This document shows, one piece after another, positions 47,610 to 59,336 of a DNA stretch of 64,000 nt (its first letter is position 1; each line of letters starts with the position of its first letter). The translations under genes were made by a program, and so were the position numbers. The notes under the pieces were generated by a model. It searched no databases. It saw only the letters and a program-made list of their open reading frames with translations, and was not told the origin of the DNA. The stretch comes from Terriglobales bacterium (GTDB lineage: Bacteria; Acidobacteriota; Terriglobia; Bryobacterales; Bryobacteraceae): positions 62,001 to 126,000 of the forward strand of contig JAIXQP010000042.1 in the NCBI GenBank assembly GCA_027485675.1, read 5' to 3'.

Positions 47610-49240
47610 CCCTTCTTCTTCTTCGCCTGGGCCCAGCTCTGCCACGGAGCCACGTTGGCCCGCTTGGCCCAGGCCTCCCATTTCGCCGCCATCAGTTTCA
47701 CGCGGTCCGGCTGCGCCGCCGCCAGGTTGTTCATCTCAGTGCGGTCGGCCTCAATATCGTAGAGCTCCCATTCGCCCTTGTGAACCTTCACGAGTTTCCA
47801 GGGGCCCATGCGAATGGCCTGGTTGCCTTCGTGCTCCCAGTAGATCGCCTCGTGCGGCGTGCGGCGTCCGGTGCGGAACACCGGCTCCAGGCTCTTGCCC
47901 TCCATCGGGAGGATGCGCTCGCCCTTCCAGGTGGCCGGGTACTTCGCTTTCCCGAGGTCGACGCAGGTCGCCATCAGGTCGATCAAGTGGCTGGGCTCGC
48001 TCGACATGGCGTTGCGGCGTTTGATCACCGCCGGCCAGTGGGCGACGAGCGGGCTCGAAATGCCGCCCTCGTGCACCCAATGCTTGTACATGCGGAACGG
48101 CGTGTTGGAGGCGTTTGCCCAGGACGTCGCGTAGCTCGTATAGGTATCGGCGGGCCCGGGCAGGATGTCGGGCGCGTTCCCATAGCGCACGGGGCGGCCG
48201 TCCCGCGTGGTGCGCGGCTTGATGGAGGCGTTCGGATCCTGATTCGGCGGCGGCGCGCTCATGCCCTCGGCGCATCCGCCGTTATCGGCGAAGAACAGAA
48301 TCAACGTATTGTCGAGCATCTTCTTCTGTTCGAGCGTCCGCACGACGCGGCCGATCGCGCGGTCCAGGCGGTCGATCATGCCGGCATAGACGGCCATTCG
48401 CCGCGCCTCCCACTCCTTATCCGGCGCGTCGGCCCAGGCGGGGACGGATTTGTCGCGCGGGGTCAACTCCCAGTTGGACTTCACGAGGCCGAGCTTCTTC
48501 TGTTTGGCGAAGCGTTTTTCGCGCAGGGCGTCCCAGCCGTCCTTGTAGGTGTCTTTGTACTTGGCGACGGTCTCCTCCGGGCAATGCAGCGGCCAGTGCG
48601 GCGCGGTGAAGGCCATATAGAGGAAGAACGGGTTGGGTTTTGCGCTGAACTCTCCGATGTAGGCGGCGGCGTTTTCGCCGATCGCGTCGGTGTAGTAGAA
48701 GTCCTCCTTGTCCGGCTGGATGGTTTCGTTGTCGCGTGTGAGGGTGGCCGGGTCGTAGAAACTTCCGGCGCCGTCGATGGTGCCGAAATAGCGGTCAAAG
48801 CCGCGCTGCACCGGCCAGTTGCCCTTGTCGGCGCGAGAGCGGGGCGTGACATGCCATTTGCCGGTCATCGCCGTCTGATAGCCGGCGGTTTTGAGCACTT
48901 CGGCGATGGTGACGGATTGCTTGTTCAGGTCGCCGCGGTAGCCGGGCAGGCCGTAGTCGTTCATCATGTGGCCGATGCCGGCCTGGTGGGGGTAGAGGCC
49001 GGTGAGCAGCGAGGCGCGGGTGGGGCAGCAGCGGGCGGTGTTATAGAACTGAGTGAAGCGGATGCCGTTGGCGGCGAGCCGGTCCAGGGTTGGCGTTGCG
49101 ATTTCGGAGCCGTAGCAGCCGATGTCGGACCATCCCATGTCGTCGGCCATGATGAGGACGATGTTGGGCCGGTCCGGGGCGGCGAGGGCAGGGGCCGCGG
49201 CGGAGCTCGCGGCAAGCTTGAGGAATTGGCGGCGCTGCAT
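47606..49240 (-). CDS. exported arylsulfatase-family sulfatase
   Basis: A 544-residue sulfatase with a Tat-like signal (QRRQFLKLAASS). Metal-site motif MADDMGWSD is near residue 31, and the formylglycine site is C71 in CCPTR (C-x-P-x-R), followed by ASLLTGLYPHQAG. Sulfatases remove sulfate from sugars or other esters; this length and motif set is that of choline/arylsulfatase-type enzymes. Activity needs the formylglycine-generating enzyme, not seen here. TAAACT lies seven bases upstream of the ATG and no ribosome site is present. Confidence 0.9.
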   Translation of the reverse strand: MQRRQFLKLAASSAAAPALAAPDRPNIVLIMADDMGWSDIGCYGSEIATPTLDRLAANGIRFTQFYNTARCCPTRASLLTGLYPHQAGIGHMMNDYGLPGYRGDLNKQSVTIAEVLKTAGYQTAMTGKWHVTPRSRADKGNWPVQRGFDRYFGTIDGAGSFYDPATLTRDNETIQPDKEDFYYTDAIGENAAAYIGEFSAKPNPFFLYMAFTAPHWPLHCPEETVAKYKDTYKDGWDALREKRFAKQKKLGLVKSNWELTPRDKSVPAWADAPDKEWEARRMAVYAGMIDRLDRAIGRVVRTLEQKKMLDNTLILFFADNGGCAEGMSAPPPNQDPNASIKPRTTRDGRPVRYGNAPDILPGPADTYTSYATSWANASNTPFRMYKHWVHEGGISSPLVAHWPAVIKRRNAMSSEPSHLIDLMATCVDLGKAKYPATWKGERILPMEGKSLEPVFRTGRRTPHEAIYWEHEGNQAIRMGPWKLVKVHKGEWELYDIEADRTEMNNLAAAQPDRVKLMAAKWEAWAKRANVAPWQSWAQAKKKKG

Positions 49241-49363
49241 GGGGCCGAGTTTATCAAACCGAAACCGCGGATCTTCGGACTTCTCGTTGGGGGCCAGTCA
49301 GCCGGTGGGGGGCTCTTTTGGTCTAGGCGGCGACGTCTGGAGGGGGGGCCGGGAAGAGGGTGC

Positions 49364-49369
49364 TAAACT
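49364..49369 (+). promoter_or_regulatory. -10 box of the tRNA-Pro gene
   Basis: TAAACT ends ten bases before the tRNA 5' end, consistent with a transcript starting at about 49376. No clear -35 box is seen in the G-rich upstream DNA. Confidence 0.4.
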
Positions 49370-49378
49370 AGAGGTTTG

Positions 49379-49456
<78 letters not shown>

Positions 49457-49490
49457 TCTGCCTGGCCGACTCGCTGAGCTATCATCGGGC

Positions 49491-51083
49491 ATGACCCGGC
49501 TTGTGCTCTTTGGCTTGCTTTCAGCGAGCCTCTATGGCCAGTATGGGGCGTCCGATGACGGTTCGATTGTCTATTTCAGCCGTCCCGCCATAACGATAAA
49601 CACGACTCCCTACGGCTGGCGGCTCTTCGCCTGGACTGGAGGCTCGCCCTACCCCGTAATCCACGCTCCCGCGGGGGAGTTCGTCCGGCTCCTCACTCTC
49701 TCCTCGGATGGGAAGAGGTTCCTCATACGGCGCTCCACCGGGTTCGAGGTGTGGGGCCACAGCTCCACCGCGCCGCTACTCGCCCTCTCCGCAACCGCCG
49801 TTGCCATGAGCCGAAACGGCCGCTGGTTGGCCACCATTGACCCGCAATCCGCGAGGCGCTGGGAGTTGACCGACTCCGGCGCCCGCCCCGCCGGCGCCTT
49901 ATCCGGCATGCTTTTGCGGCAGCCGCCCCACGGCGGCTCGTTCATCGCTGACGATGGTACCGTCAACCTGGAGTGCGACGATGGCAAGTCCTGCGCCTGG
50001 GATGGACAGCAAACCGTCCGGCTGCCCGCCTACTTCCCCCCTGGCGGCGTCGGGCCGTTCCTCTACCACTGGAACAATACGGAGACTCTCAGCGGCCGAG
50101 ACCAGGAGCTGGAGCAGTACGACTGGAGGAATCAGAAGACCGTCGTGATGCCGAAGCGCTGTTCGAAGCGCGTGCTGAACACTCCCTCGCTCGGCATCCC
50201 CCCGCGAATCACCCAGTACGCGTCCCAAGCTTCGCTGGGAGCCGCGGATGCCGGCGGCCGCCGCGTCGTGGCCGGATGCCTGAACCAGTTCGCCGTCTTC
50301 GATTCCGTCTCCGGCGCCGAACAACCCCTGCCGCCGGAGGCCGTCCTCGACACCTCGCTGACCCGTGTCCTCTCCCGTCCGTCGCCCGATCGTTTCGCGT
50401 GGCTGCCCGTGGATCGCCAGGTGCCGCCGGTGGGCCGCTTCGAGGACATCCAGGTCTCGGGTCCGGTCACCGCGTATGGCTTGCTCACCGCTATCAGTGA
50501 CCCGGACTACACCCTGACCTGGGGCGGACAACCGCTCCCCTGGCTGCGCGGCAGCGGCGGCTACTCGTACGCGCCAATGCCCGCTGACCTCGTCTCCGGC
50601 GCCACCGACGCTGTTGTGATTCAGTCTTCAACCCGGCCGTGGTGGAACGCCACCGTCTCTGTCCCCAGCGAGCCAAGCGCCCCGACGGCCGTCCCCATGT
50701 TCTATGGCGATCCTTGGGTCCTGTTCCAGCACGGGGACTATCGGGGCTTTCTCACGACGTCATCGCCCGCTCGCCGGGGGAGCTATCTCCACTTCCTGAT
50801 CAGCGGCGCACCCCCGGGAACTACCGCCGACACGAGCACTTTGGCCACCTTCCCCGTAGGCGCCGGGCGCTCGTTCTATAGCCTGCCGGTGGTTGCGTTG
50901 TCCCCCACGCCCTACCATCCGGCGATCAGCCAGATCACGCTACGGATTCCTGAAGATGCGCCTCCTCTTCCCCCCGGCGGCGTCCTAGCGAATTTTTCGC
51001 TCGTTCTGTGGCTGCCCGACCAGCAGGGTGTCTATTTCTTCAGGACATCGGCCTACCTCAACTACCGTATTGAGACCCAATGA
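49491..51083 (+). CDS. exported protein of unknown function, propeller-like
   Basis: A 530-residue protein with a short signal peptide ([14 protein letters not shown]). The first 330 residues show recurring strand patterns with [22 protein letters not shown] and [10 protein letters not shown], as in WD40-like propellers of the TolB type. The rest is probably Ig-like beta domains. I do not recognise the family. The start at 49491 is used because the frame to 49122 would read through the tRNA; TATCAT ends five bases before it. The gene is flanked by tRNA-Pro and a DUF1592 gene. Confidence 0.7.
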   Translation: MTRLVLFGLLSASLYGQYGASDDGSIVYFSRPAITINTTPYGWRLFAWTGGSPYPVIHAPAGEFVRLLTLSSDGKRFLIRRSTGFEVWGHSSTAPLLALSATAVAMSRNGRWLATIDPQSARRWELTDSGARPAGALSGMLLRQPPHGGSFIADDGTVNLECDDGKSCAWDGQQTVRLPAYFPPGGVGPFLYHWNNTETLSGRDQELEQYDWRNQKTVVMPKRCSKRVLNTPSLGIPPRITQYASQASLGAADAGGRRVVAGCLNQFAVFDSVSGAEQPLPPEAVLDTSLTRVLSRPSPDRFAWLPVDRQVPPVGRFEDIQVSGPVTAYGLLTAISDPDYTLTWGGQPLPWLRGSGGYSYAPMPADLVSGATDAVVIQSSTRPWWNATVSVPSEPSAPTAVPMFYGDPWVLFQHGDYRGFLTTSSPARRGSYLHFLISGAPPGTTADTSTLATFPVGAGRSFYSLPVVALSPTPYHPAISQITLRIPEDAPPLPPGGVLANFSLVLWLPDQQGVYFFRTSAYLNYRIETQ

Positions 51084-51119
51084 TAAGATCAGAGCGCGTA
51101 GGTTCTACGCCTCTGACTC

Positions 51120-54100
51120 ATGCTTTCTCGCCTCCGTTTCCGCACCGCCAGCGCGCTCGCGCTCGCTACTCTCACCGGCTCCGCCTGGACGGTCCATTAC
51201 CTCTCCGCCCAGCCCGCCGCGGCCCCGACCCGCCTCGAACCCGGCTTCGAACAAACCGTTAAACCCTTCCTCCAAAAGAACTGCCAGCAGTGCCACAACG
51301 CCGATAACCTCACCGCCGGCGTCCGTGTTGACCACCTCGATACCAGCCTCGAAGACCGCCACATCCGCGTCTGGGAAGGCATCCGCCACCGCGTTCGCGA
51401 CGGCTCCATGCCCCCGAAAGGCATGCCGCAACCCTCCGCCGCCGAACGCGAAGCCACCATCGCCTGGATCACGCAAGCCATCGAAATCGCCCGCCTCCGC
51501 CCCGCGCCCAAGAACGGCCTGGTCCGCCGCCTCACCGTCGCGCAGTACCGCAATACCCTTCGCGAACTCCTCAATCTCGAAGACGACCTGACCGAAATCG
51601 TCCCCCCGGACGCCGTTTCGGCCGACGGCTTCGTGAACAATAAAGACACCCTGCAGCTCTCGCCGCTGCTTCTTGAAACCTATCTCGAAATCGCCGAAAA
51701 GGCCCTGAACCGCTCCATCGTGGACCCCGCGCAGAAGCCTGCCGTCCAGAACTTCCGCATGGACCTCGGCGAGTCCATCAACAAGAGCCCCTTGCCCGAA
51801 GAGCTGATCCTGGGCGCCAACAGCCTGCTGCTCGAGAACAAGGACTTCACCGTCACCGAACTGACTCCGAAGAAACCCTTCGCCTACACGCCCAAGCCCA
51901 TGCGGACGAAGTACCGCTTCATCGAAGGCTACCAGGGCAACGACACCGTCCGCGGCTGGCGCGAGTACGACAGCATCTACCACTCGGTCTTCGCCTGCAT
52001 GCGCGGCAGCAATGGCTACCCCAAAGGCAAGGCCTATAGCGCCGTCCCCTCCGGCCTGTTGCTCCGCCCCGCCATCCCGAACGACGAAACGTTCGAGGCG
52101 GACGGCACTTATGGTCCGAAGGCCAACTTCAAAATCTCCCTGCGCGAACTCCCCGACCACGGCCGCTTCCGCGTGACCGTCACCGCCGCGAAGTATAACG
52201 ACGGCCTTCTGCTCGACCCCAGCGACAATCCCCGCTCCGAGCCCGAGGCCCTCACCGTCTCTACGTTCCCGGCCACCCAGACGATCAACGTGAAGCAAGC
52301 CGGCGTCTATCAGGTGGATATCCACACCCCGAAGCGGAACCTCACCGTTCCGCCGGCGGACACGTCGCGGCTCAACGAGGGCCTCGGCGGCCTCTGGTCC
52401 TTCGATGACCAACCCGGCGGCGCTCTCGAAGGCAAAGCCAACCTGCAGGCTTCGCCCTTCGGCAAAGCGCTGGCGTTTGAAGGCGACTACGACGCGATGC
52501 TCGTCCCGCCGCAAGACTCTTATCAGGTGGGTACTGGCGACTTCACCGTCGCCGCCTGGGTGCAGCCCAAAGCGCCCCGCCGCGCCCCCATCGTCTCCCT
52601 GGGCCGCGTGGGCGGCACTCCCGGCTGGGCCCTGTTTCTCGGCGGCGGCCGCGGGGCGCTGCAGTTTGAAACCACCGGCCCGGGCAAACAGCCCAACGGT
52701 ACTCTGACGTCCGGTCCGGGCGTGGTCCGCTCCGGCGCCTGGCAGCATGTCGCCGTTGTCGTCAAGCGCGGCAGCGCCGCCAACTCGCGCCTGTACATCA
52801 ACGGCTATCAGGTGGCCCAAGGCGCCATTGGCGCGGCTGACCTGAGCAGCTTGAACGTTCCGCTCCGGATCGGCGGCGTGCCGAACGCCACCTCCTTCCG
52901 CGGCGACATCGACGACGTCCGGCTCTATCGCCGTGCCCTTAGCGAAGCGGAGCTGCAAGGCCTCATCGAACCGGGCCGCAAGTTCGCGCAGGCTCCGCCG
53001 GAACCGCCGCAGGACCTCGCGCTGACGCTCGGCGATCGCGAATTCTCCGGCGGCCTGAAGCAGCCGGCCTTCGTCGCCGTCCGGCTTCCCGCCGGTCCGG
53101 TCTCCTTCCGCGCCGTGACGAATGGCGCCCTGGGGATCGAGCGCGTGGTGCTCACGCCCCTGCCCGCGACGGACCCGCTGGCGCGCCGCTTTCAAACCTT
53201 TGAAAAGCGCAATCCCCTGCTCGGCGTCCACCTTGGTCTCCGCCGCGATTGCGGCAGCACGTTTGCCCCCGTCGGTCCGGCCAAAGTCGTCTCCAGCGCG
53301 CAGGATACCCGCTTCGTCTATGAGGGCGCCATTCAGAACTTCCCCAGCCCGGAAGTCGAGAAAGATAACGTCAACTACCTCGCCGGCATCCGCGAGATCG
53401 CCGTCCGCAGCGAATACACCGACGATCGCGAAATGCCCCGGCTGCGCATCCGCTCGGTGGAGTTCGAAGGGCCGTTCTATGAGTCGTGGCCGCCTCCTGC
53501 GCACAAGGCGATCTTCATCGATTCGCCCCGCAAGGCCGACCCGAAAGCCTACGCCCGCGAGATCCTCCGCGGTTTTGCCACCCGCGCTTACCGCCGGCCG
53601 CTGACCGATCCCGAAGCCAATGCGCTGTTCGCCGTCTTCGATCGCTCCTTTGCGGCCAGCGGCAAGTTCCGGGAGAGCGTGAAGGACGCTCTCCAGGTCG
53701 TGCTCACCTCGCCGCAGTTCCTCTTCCTGGTTGAGAAGAGCGCCACCCCGGCGCCCGAGCCGCTCGACGATCACGAACTCGCCTCGAAACTCTCCTACTT
53801 CCTGTGGAACGGCCCGCCGGACCAGACCACGCTGCGCCTCGCCGCGGCTGGGACGCTCCGTTCGCAGTTGGCAGCCGAGGTGACGCGGATGGTCGCCGAC
53901 GCCCGCTTCTCCCGCTTCGCCCAGGAGTTCAGCTCGCAATGGCTCAGCCTCGATAAGTTCAGCGTCCTCGAGCCGGATCGCAAGCGCTTCCCGAAGCTGA
54001 ACCGCCACACCCGGACTCATCTCCGCCAGGAGCCCATTGAGTTCGTCAACTATCTCCTGCGCAACAATCTGCCGGTCCGGAACCTGATCCAGTCGGATTT

Positions 54101-54752
54101 CATTGTCGCCAACGAAGCCGTCGCCAGCTACTACGACCTGGGCAACAAGACGGAGAGCGGGCTGAAGTATGTCGCCCTGCCGCATGGCCGCCGCGAGATG
54201 GGCGGCGTCCTGACGCAAGCCGCCATCATGGCGGGCCTGTCCGATGGCCGCGAGTCGAATCCCGTGAAGCGCGGCGCGTGGCTGGCCCGGAAGATCGTGG
54301 CGGAACCGCCCGCGGATCCGCCGCCGAACGTTCCGGCCTTGAAGGAGGATGAAGCCGGCAAGCTGACCCTCCGCCAGCGCATTGAGCGGCACCGCAGCCA
54401 GCCTGGCTGCGTGCAGTGCCACCTGAAGATCGACCCGTGGGGCATTGCGTTTGAAGAGTTCGACGCCGGCGGCCGGTTGAAGTCCGAACCCGCCGACGCT
54501 CGTTCGCAATTGCCCGACAAAACGGAGGTTGCCGGCATCGACGATCTGCGGCGTTATCTCGCCGAAGACCGGATTGACCAGGTTGCCTTCAGCGTCTTGA
54601 AGCATATGGCCACCTATGCCACCGGCCGCAGTTTGACCTACAATGAAGTCAACTATTTGAAACAGGACGGCCTGAAGCTCAAGGCCAACGGCTACCGGAT
54701 GCAGGATATGCTCCGCTACGTCGCCACCAGCAAAATCTTCCTCGAAAAGTAG
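51120..54752 (+). CDS. exported diheme DUF1592-type protein with LamG domain
   Basis: A 1210-residue relative of the protein at 39495. It has a signal peptide, a first heme motif CQQCH at 55-59 and a second, CVQCH, at 1097-1101 followed by [18 protein letters not shown] laminin-G/concanavalin-like domain is inserted at about residues 420-620 ([45 protein letters not shown]). LamG domains bind carbohydrate or protein, so this copy may be targeted to a polymer. The DUF1552 gene follows after 22 bases. Confidence 0.87.
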   Translation: MLSRLRFRTASALALATLTGSAWTVHYLSAQPAAAPTRLEPGFEQTVKPFLQKNCQQCHNADNLTAGVRVDHLDTSLEDRHIRVWEGIRHRVRDGSMPPKGMPQPSAAEREATIAWITQAIEIARLRPAPKNGLVRRLTVAQYRNTLRELLNLEDDLTEIVPPDAVSADGFVNNKDTLQLSPLLLETYLEIAEKALNRSIVDPAQKPAVQNFRMDLGESINKSPLPEELILGANSLLLENKDFTVTELTPKKPFAYTPKPMRTKYRFIEGYQGNDTVRGWREYDSIYHSVFACMRGSNGYPKGKAYSAVPSGLLLRPAIPNDETFEADGTYGPKANFKISLRELPDHGRFRVTVTAAKYNDGLLLDPSDNPRSEPEALTVSTFPATQTINVKQAGVYQVDIHTPKRNLTVPPADTSRLNEGLGGLWSFDDQPGGALEGKANLQASPFGKALAFEGDYDAMLVPPQDSYQVGTGDFTVAAWVQPKAPRRAPIVSLGRVGGTPGWALFLGGGRGALQFETTGPGKQPNGTLTSGPGVVRSGAWQHVAVVVKRGSAANSRLYINGYQVAQGAIGAADLSSLNVPLRIGGVPNATSFRGDIDDVRLYRRALSEAELQGLIEPGRKFAQAPPEPPQDLALTLGDREFSGGLKQPAFVAVRLPAGPVSFRAVTNGALGIERVVLTPLPATDPLARRFQTFEKRNPLLGVHLGLRRDCGSTFAPVGPAKVVSSAQDTRFVYEGAIQNFPSPEVEKDNVNYLAGIREIAVRSEYTDDREMPRLRIRSVEFEGPFYESWPPPAHKAIFIDSPRKADPKAYAREILRGFATRAYRRPLTDPEANALFAVFDRSFAASGKFRESVKDALQVVLTSPQFLFLVEKSATPAPEPLDDHELASKLSYFLWNGPPDQTTLRLAAAGTLRSQLAAEVTRMVADARFSRFAQEFSSQWLSLDKFSVLEPDRKRFPKLNRHTRTHLRQEPIEFVNYLLRNNLPVRNLIQSDFIVANEAVASYYDLGNKTESGLKYVALPHGRREMGGVLTQAAIMAGLSDGRESNPVKRGAWLARKIVAEPPADPPPNVPALKEDEAGKLTLRQRIERHRSQPGCVQCHLKIDPWGIAFEEFDAGGRLKSEPADARSQLPDKTEVAGIDDLRRYLAEDRIDQVAFSVLKHMATYATGRSLTYNEVNYLKQDGLKLKANGYRMQDMLRYVATSKIFLEK

Positions 54753-54774
54753 TACGATTCTTTCGGAGTCTCCT

Positions 54775-56115
54775 ATGAGCAACACTCGTAAACTCGACCG
54801 CCGCGCCTTTCTCACTGGCCTGGGAGGAGCCTCGCTGGCTTTGCCCGTGTTGGACGCCATGGGCGCCGAAGTCACGAACAATGCGCCGAAGCGTTTCTGC
54901 GCCTTGTATACGGCCAATGGCATGTCGCTGCCGCGCGCCGAGCACGACATTAGCGAGTGGAGCTGGTTCCCGGCGCTCGAAAAGAACGGACAGTTCGAAT
55001 TTGGCTTGTCCACGGAGCCCCTCAAGCCGTTCCGTCAGAAGCTCAGCTTCCTGGGTGGTATGCACCATCCGAGCGGCCCCAAGGCCGACCCGCACACGTG
55101 CTCCGACATGTGGCTCACCGGCGCGCCGCTGCATAACCCGAAGCCCGGCACCTACAACACCGCCGGCCTCGATCAGGTCATCGCGCTCCACACCAAACAG
55201 TACTGCCGCCAGCCTTCGCTGATTCTTTCGATCGACGCGGGCACCGGCTTCCTGTCGCGCACCGGCACCATCTCCTACAGCCTCGAAGGCAAGCCCATCC
55301 CGGCCGAAAACAACCCGCGCCGGATTTTTGACCGGCTCTTCCGCGGCGACCGCGAGTCGCTCCAGTCCGAACACGAAAAGCTCCAGCGCCGCATCAAGCT
55401 TGTCGATGCCGTCGCCCAGAGCGCCAAGTCGCTCGAACAGCAGCTCGGCAAGTCCGACCGCGAACGCATGGACCAGTACATGACTTCGCTGAACGAGGTC
55501 GAGTCCCGGCTGATCGCTTCCGAGAAATGGATTGACATCCCGCTGAAGAAGCAGGACTACTCGCATCTGAATCTCGACGCGACGTCGGAAGGCGACCCGG
55601 CCGAGTACTATCGCAACATGTTCGATCTGATCGCGCTGGCCTTCGACGCGGACATTACCCGCTCGGTGACCTTCATGCTGAATCGCGAAGACGGCATGGG
55701 CATCAGCGATACGTTCCCGCTGAAGCTGGGCCTATCGAAGACGCACCACAACCTCTCGCACGCCACCGACAAGGAAGGCCAGTTGCAGTTCGCCAAGTAC
55801 GACCTGTTCCTGAGCCACCAGGTGGCGCACTTCCTGAAGCGCCTGTCCGGCTATCAGGACCGCAACGGCTCCGTGCTCGACAACACCCTCGTCCTGTTCG
55901 GCAGCGGCGCGAGCACGACGCACAATCCGCGGAACATTCCCACGCTGGTCGCCGGTGGCTCCAACTTGGGCCTCAAACACGGCCAGTATTGGAAGGGCGG
56001 CGAAGCACGTATGTCGAACCTTTACGTCAGCATGCTGCGGGCGCTTGAAGTTCCCGTGGAGTCCTTCGCCGACAGCACGGGCACGCTGAGCAGCCCGGTC
56101 TTTACGCGCTCCTAA
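54775..56115 (+). CDS. exported DUF1552 protein
   Basis: A 446-residue paralogue of the protein at 41786, again directly after a DUF1592 gene. The N terminus has [19 protein letters not shown], a Tat-type signal. Family regions include [25 protein letters not shown] and LPVLDAMG. A ribosome site (GGAG) lies about seven bases upstream of the ATG, unlike most exported genes here. Function unknown. Confidence 0.85.
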   Translation: MSNTRKLDRRAFLTGLGGASLALPVLDAMGAEVTNNAPKRFCALYTANGMSLPRAEHDISEWSWFPALEKNGQFEFGLSTEPLKPFRQKLSFLGGMHHPSGPKADPHTCSDMWLTGAPLHNPKPGTYNTAGLDQVIALHTKQYCRQPSLILSIDAGTGFLSRTGTISYSLEGKPIPAENNPRRIFDRLFRGDRESLQSEHEKLQRRIKLVDAVAQSAKSLEQQLGKSDRERMDQYMTSLNEVESRLIASEKWIDIPLKKQDYSHLNLDATSEGDPAEYYRNMFDLIALAFDADITRSVTFMLNREDGMGISDTFPLKLGLSKTHHNLSHATDKEGQLQFAKYDLFLSHQVAHFLKRLSGYQDRNGSVLDNTLVLFGSGASTTHNPRNIPTLVAGGSNLGLKHGQYWKGGEARMSNLYVSMLRALEVPVESFADSTGTLSSPVFTRS

Positions 56116-56121
56116 TCTGTC

Positions 56122-56880
56122 ATGAACACAAACCGGAAAATCGCGCTGGTCACCGGCGCGGGTAGCGGCATTGGCCGTGCTGTCAGCTTGGCCCTGCAGG
56201 CCGCGAACTATTCGGTGGTGCTCGCCGGGCGCCGCGCCGCGGAGCTCGACGCCACGGCGGCGCTCGCTTCCGATACGGGCGGCGCGATGCTGCCGGTGCC
56301 CACGGATATCAGCGATCCCGATCAGGTTGCCGCGCTCTTCGCCAAGCTCGAAGCGACCTTTGGCCGCATCGACCTGCTCTTCAACAACGCGGGTATGGGC
56401 ACCCCGGCCATTCCCATGGAAGAGCTGACGTTTGCGCAGTGGAGTGCCGTGGTGGGCGTTAACCTTACGGGCTCGTTCCTGTGCGCCCAACAGGCCATGC
56501 GGCTGATGAAGAAGCAGGATCCGCAGGGTGGCCGCATCATCAACAACGGCTCCATTTCCGCCCACGTGCCGCGTCCCCACTCGGCGCCCTACACCGCCAC
56601 GAAACACGCCATCACCGGCCTTACGCGCAGCATCTCGCTCGATGGCCGCCCGTTCCGCATTGCCTGCGGGCAGATCGATATCGGCAACGCCGCCACGGAG
56701 ATGACCCAACGCATGACCGGCGGCGTTTTGCAGGCCGATGGCAGTATGCGTCCGGAGCCGCGCATGGATGTGCAACACGTCACGGACGCCGTGCTTTATA
56801 TGGCCGGCCTGCCTCTCGAAGCCAACGTACAGTTCATCACCGTCATGGCCACCGAGATGCCGTTCATCGGCCGCGGCTGA
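56122..56880 (+). CDS. short-chain dehydrogenase/reductase
   Basis: A 252-residue cytoplasmic SDR. The cofactor motif TGAGSGIG is near residue 12, the NNAG motif in LLFNNAGMG near 90, and the catalytic Tyr157-x3-Lys161 in APYTATKHA with Ser upstream (NNGSISAH). An alcohol or sugar is the likely substrate; not assignable. It lies six bases after the DUF1552 stop and one base from the convergent acyltransferase gene, so it belongs to the same transcript as the redox pair. Confidence 0.92.
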   Translation: MNTNRKIALVTGAGSGIGRAVSLALQAANYSVVLAGRRAAELDATAALASDTGGAMLPVPTDISDPDQVAALFAKLEATFGRIDLLFNNAGMGTPAIPMEELTFAQWSAVVGVNLTGSFLCAQQAMRLMKKQDPQGGRIINNGSISAHVPRPHSAPYTATKHAITGLTRSISLDGRPFRIACGQIDIGNAATEMTQRMTGGVLQADGSMRPEPRMDVQHVTDAVLYMAGLPLEANVQFITVMATEMPFIGRG

Positions 56881-56881
56881 G

Positions 56882-58002
<1,121 letters not shown>

Positions 58003-58006
<4 letters not shown>

Positions 58007-59274
58007 TTCGGGGCGCGAATGCAGTATATGGCTTTCTGGCTGCGGAGGTAAAGATCGCCCCCCACGACGGCGGGACTGGCGATAAACACTTCGTCCTTCA
58101 TCGTATTCGTCGCCAGGAGCTCCATCTTATCCGCAATCTTCATCACCAGCACATCGCCCTCTTCGGTGGATAGATAGATCTTGCCGTTCACTCCCACGGG
58201 GGAGGCCTTGAAGTTATAGGGCTTCGGCAGCCGCTCCTGGAAAAGGACTTCGCCCGTCAAGGCATTCAAGCAACTGAAGAAGCCGTTATCGCTGACGAAG
58301 TACAAGCGGTCATTGATCAGCACCGGCGAGGGCGTATAGGAGTTCGCGCGCTTGTTCTGCCAAACGATGGCGTCGGTGCCGGTCAGGTCGCCTTTGCGGC
58401 CGAGCTTGATGGCCATCAGGTTCGGGTCCCGGTGCCCGCTCATCACATAGACGATGCCCTTCGCCGTCACTGGCGCGGGAATCACGTTGGTGCCTAAGCC
58501 GGCGCACTCCCAAATCAGCTTGCCGGTGGCGAACTCGTAGGAGCGGGTCTTGTTGGTGGCGGCGACGATGATCTGCTTCTGCCCTTCGTGCGTCAGCACG
58601 AGCGGCGGCGACCAGGCGCTCGGCTCATCGCGCTCCACCTTCCACAGCTGCTTGCCGGTGGTTTTGTCGAGCGCCAGCAGATAGGAGCCCTCCTCCTGGT
58701 CGAAGCCCAGCAGCAGGGTGTTTTCGTGCAGCACCGGGGCCGTGCCTTCGCCGAAGGCGAGGCGCATGCGCATGGGGGCGAACGCCTTCTGCCAGGCCAG
58801 TTTTCCTTCCATCGTGTAAACAAACAGGCCTCGCGAGCCGAAAAACGCATAGACGTGCTTGCCGTCGGTCACCGGGGTATTCGATGCAAAGCTGCCGTAG
58901 CGGAAGTGGTAGCCCTCGTGCGGCGTCGCCTTCAAGGCCTCGCGCTCCCACATAATCTTGCCCGTCTTGCGGTTCAGACAGAGCACGAGAAACCGGTGCG
59001 GAACGTTTGCCGCGAAACCGCCGCCCGGTCCGCGTCCGCCGCCGCCGCCCGGTGCCGAAAGTGGGCCTTCGGGCACCGCGGTCGTGACAAACATCAGGTC
59101 GCCGTAGACCACGGGCGACGAGTGTCCCCGGCCGGGAATCTCCGTCTTCCAGGCCACGTTCTGCGTATCGCTCCATGTCGTGGGAGCCTCGCCGCGCGCC
59201 ATGCCGTTTTCGAAGGGGCCGCGCCACGAGGACCAATCCGCTTGCAAGAGAAGTAGGGCCAGCGAGAGAATCAT
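58003..59274 (-). CDS. exported PQQ-binding-like beta-propeller protein
   Basis: A 423-residue protein with a short signal peptide ([11 protein letters not shown]). It begins [11 protein letters not shown] and has repeated propeller blades with the pattern [34 protein letters not shown] and [12 protein letters not shown], as in PQQ-dependent dehydrogenase or BamB-like propellers. No PQQ enzyme catalytic residues are evident; a binding role is likely. A Gly-rich loop lies near residue 80. TAGCAT ends six bases before the ATG. The acyltransferase gene follows by ATGA. Confidence 0.85.
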
Positions 59275-59336
59275 CTCCCGATGCTATCGCAAAGCGTTCC
59301 GGCAACTCTGGAGCCTCGGACGGTATCATCGGTATA

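Noticed and set aside
51105-55025. 1306-codon open frame antisense to the second DUF1592 gene
   Set aside because: Another GC shadow; it also crosses the gap into the DUF1552 gene, which a real gene would not be expected to do.
59175-59336. N-terminal extension of the Omp85 protein from 59175
   Set aside because: It lies over the divergent propeller gene start, is Arg/Pro-rich and would place the signal peptide inside the protein.
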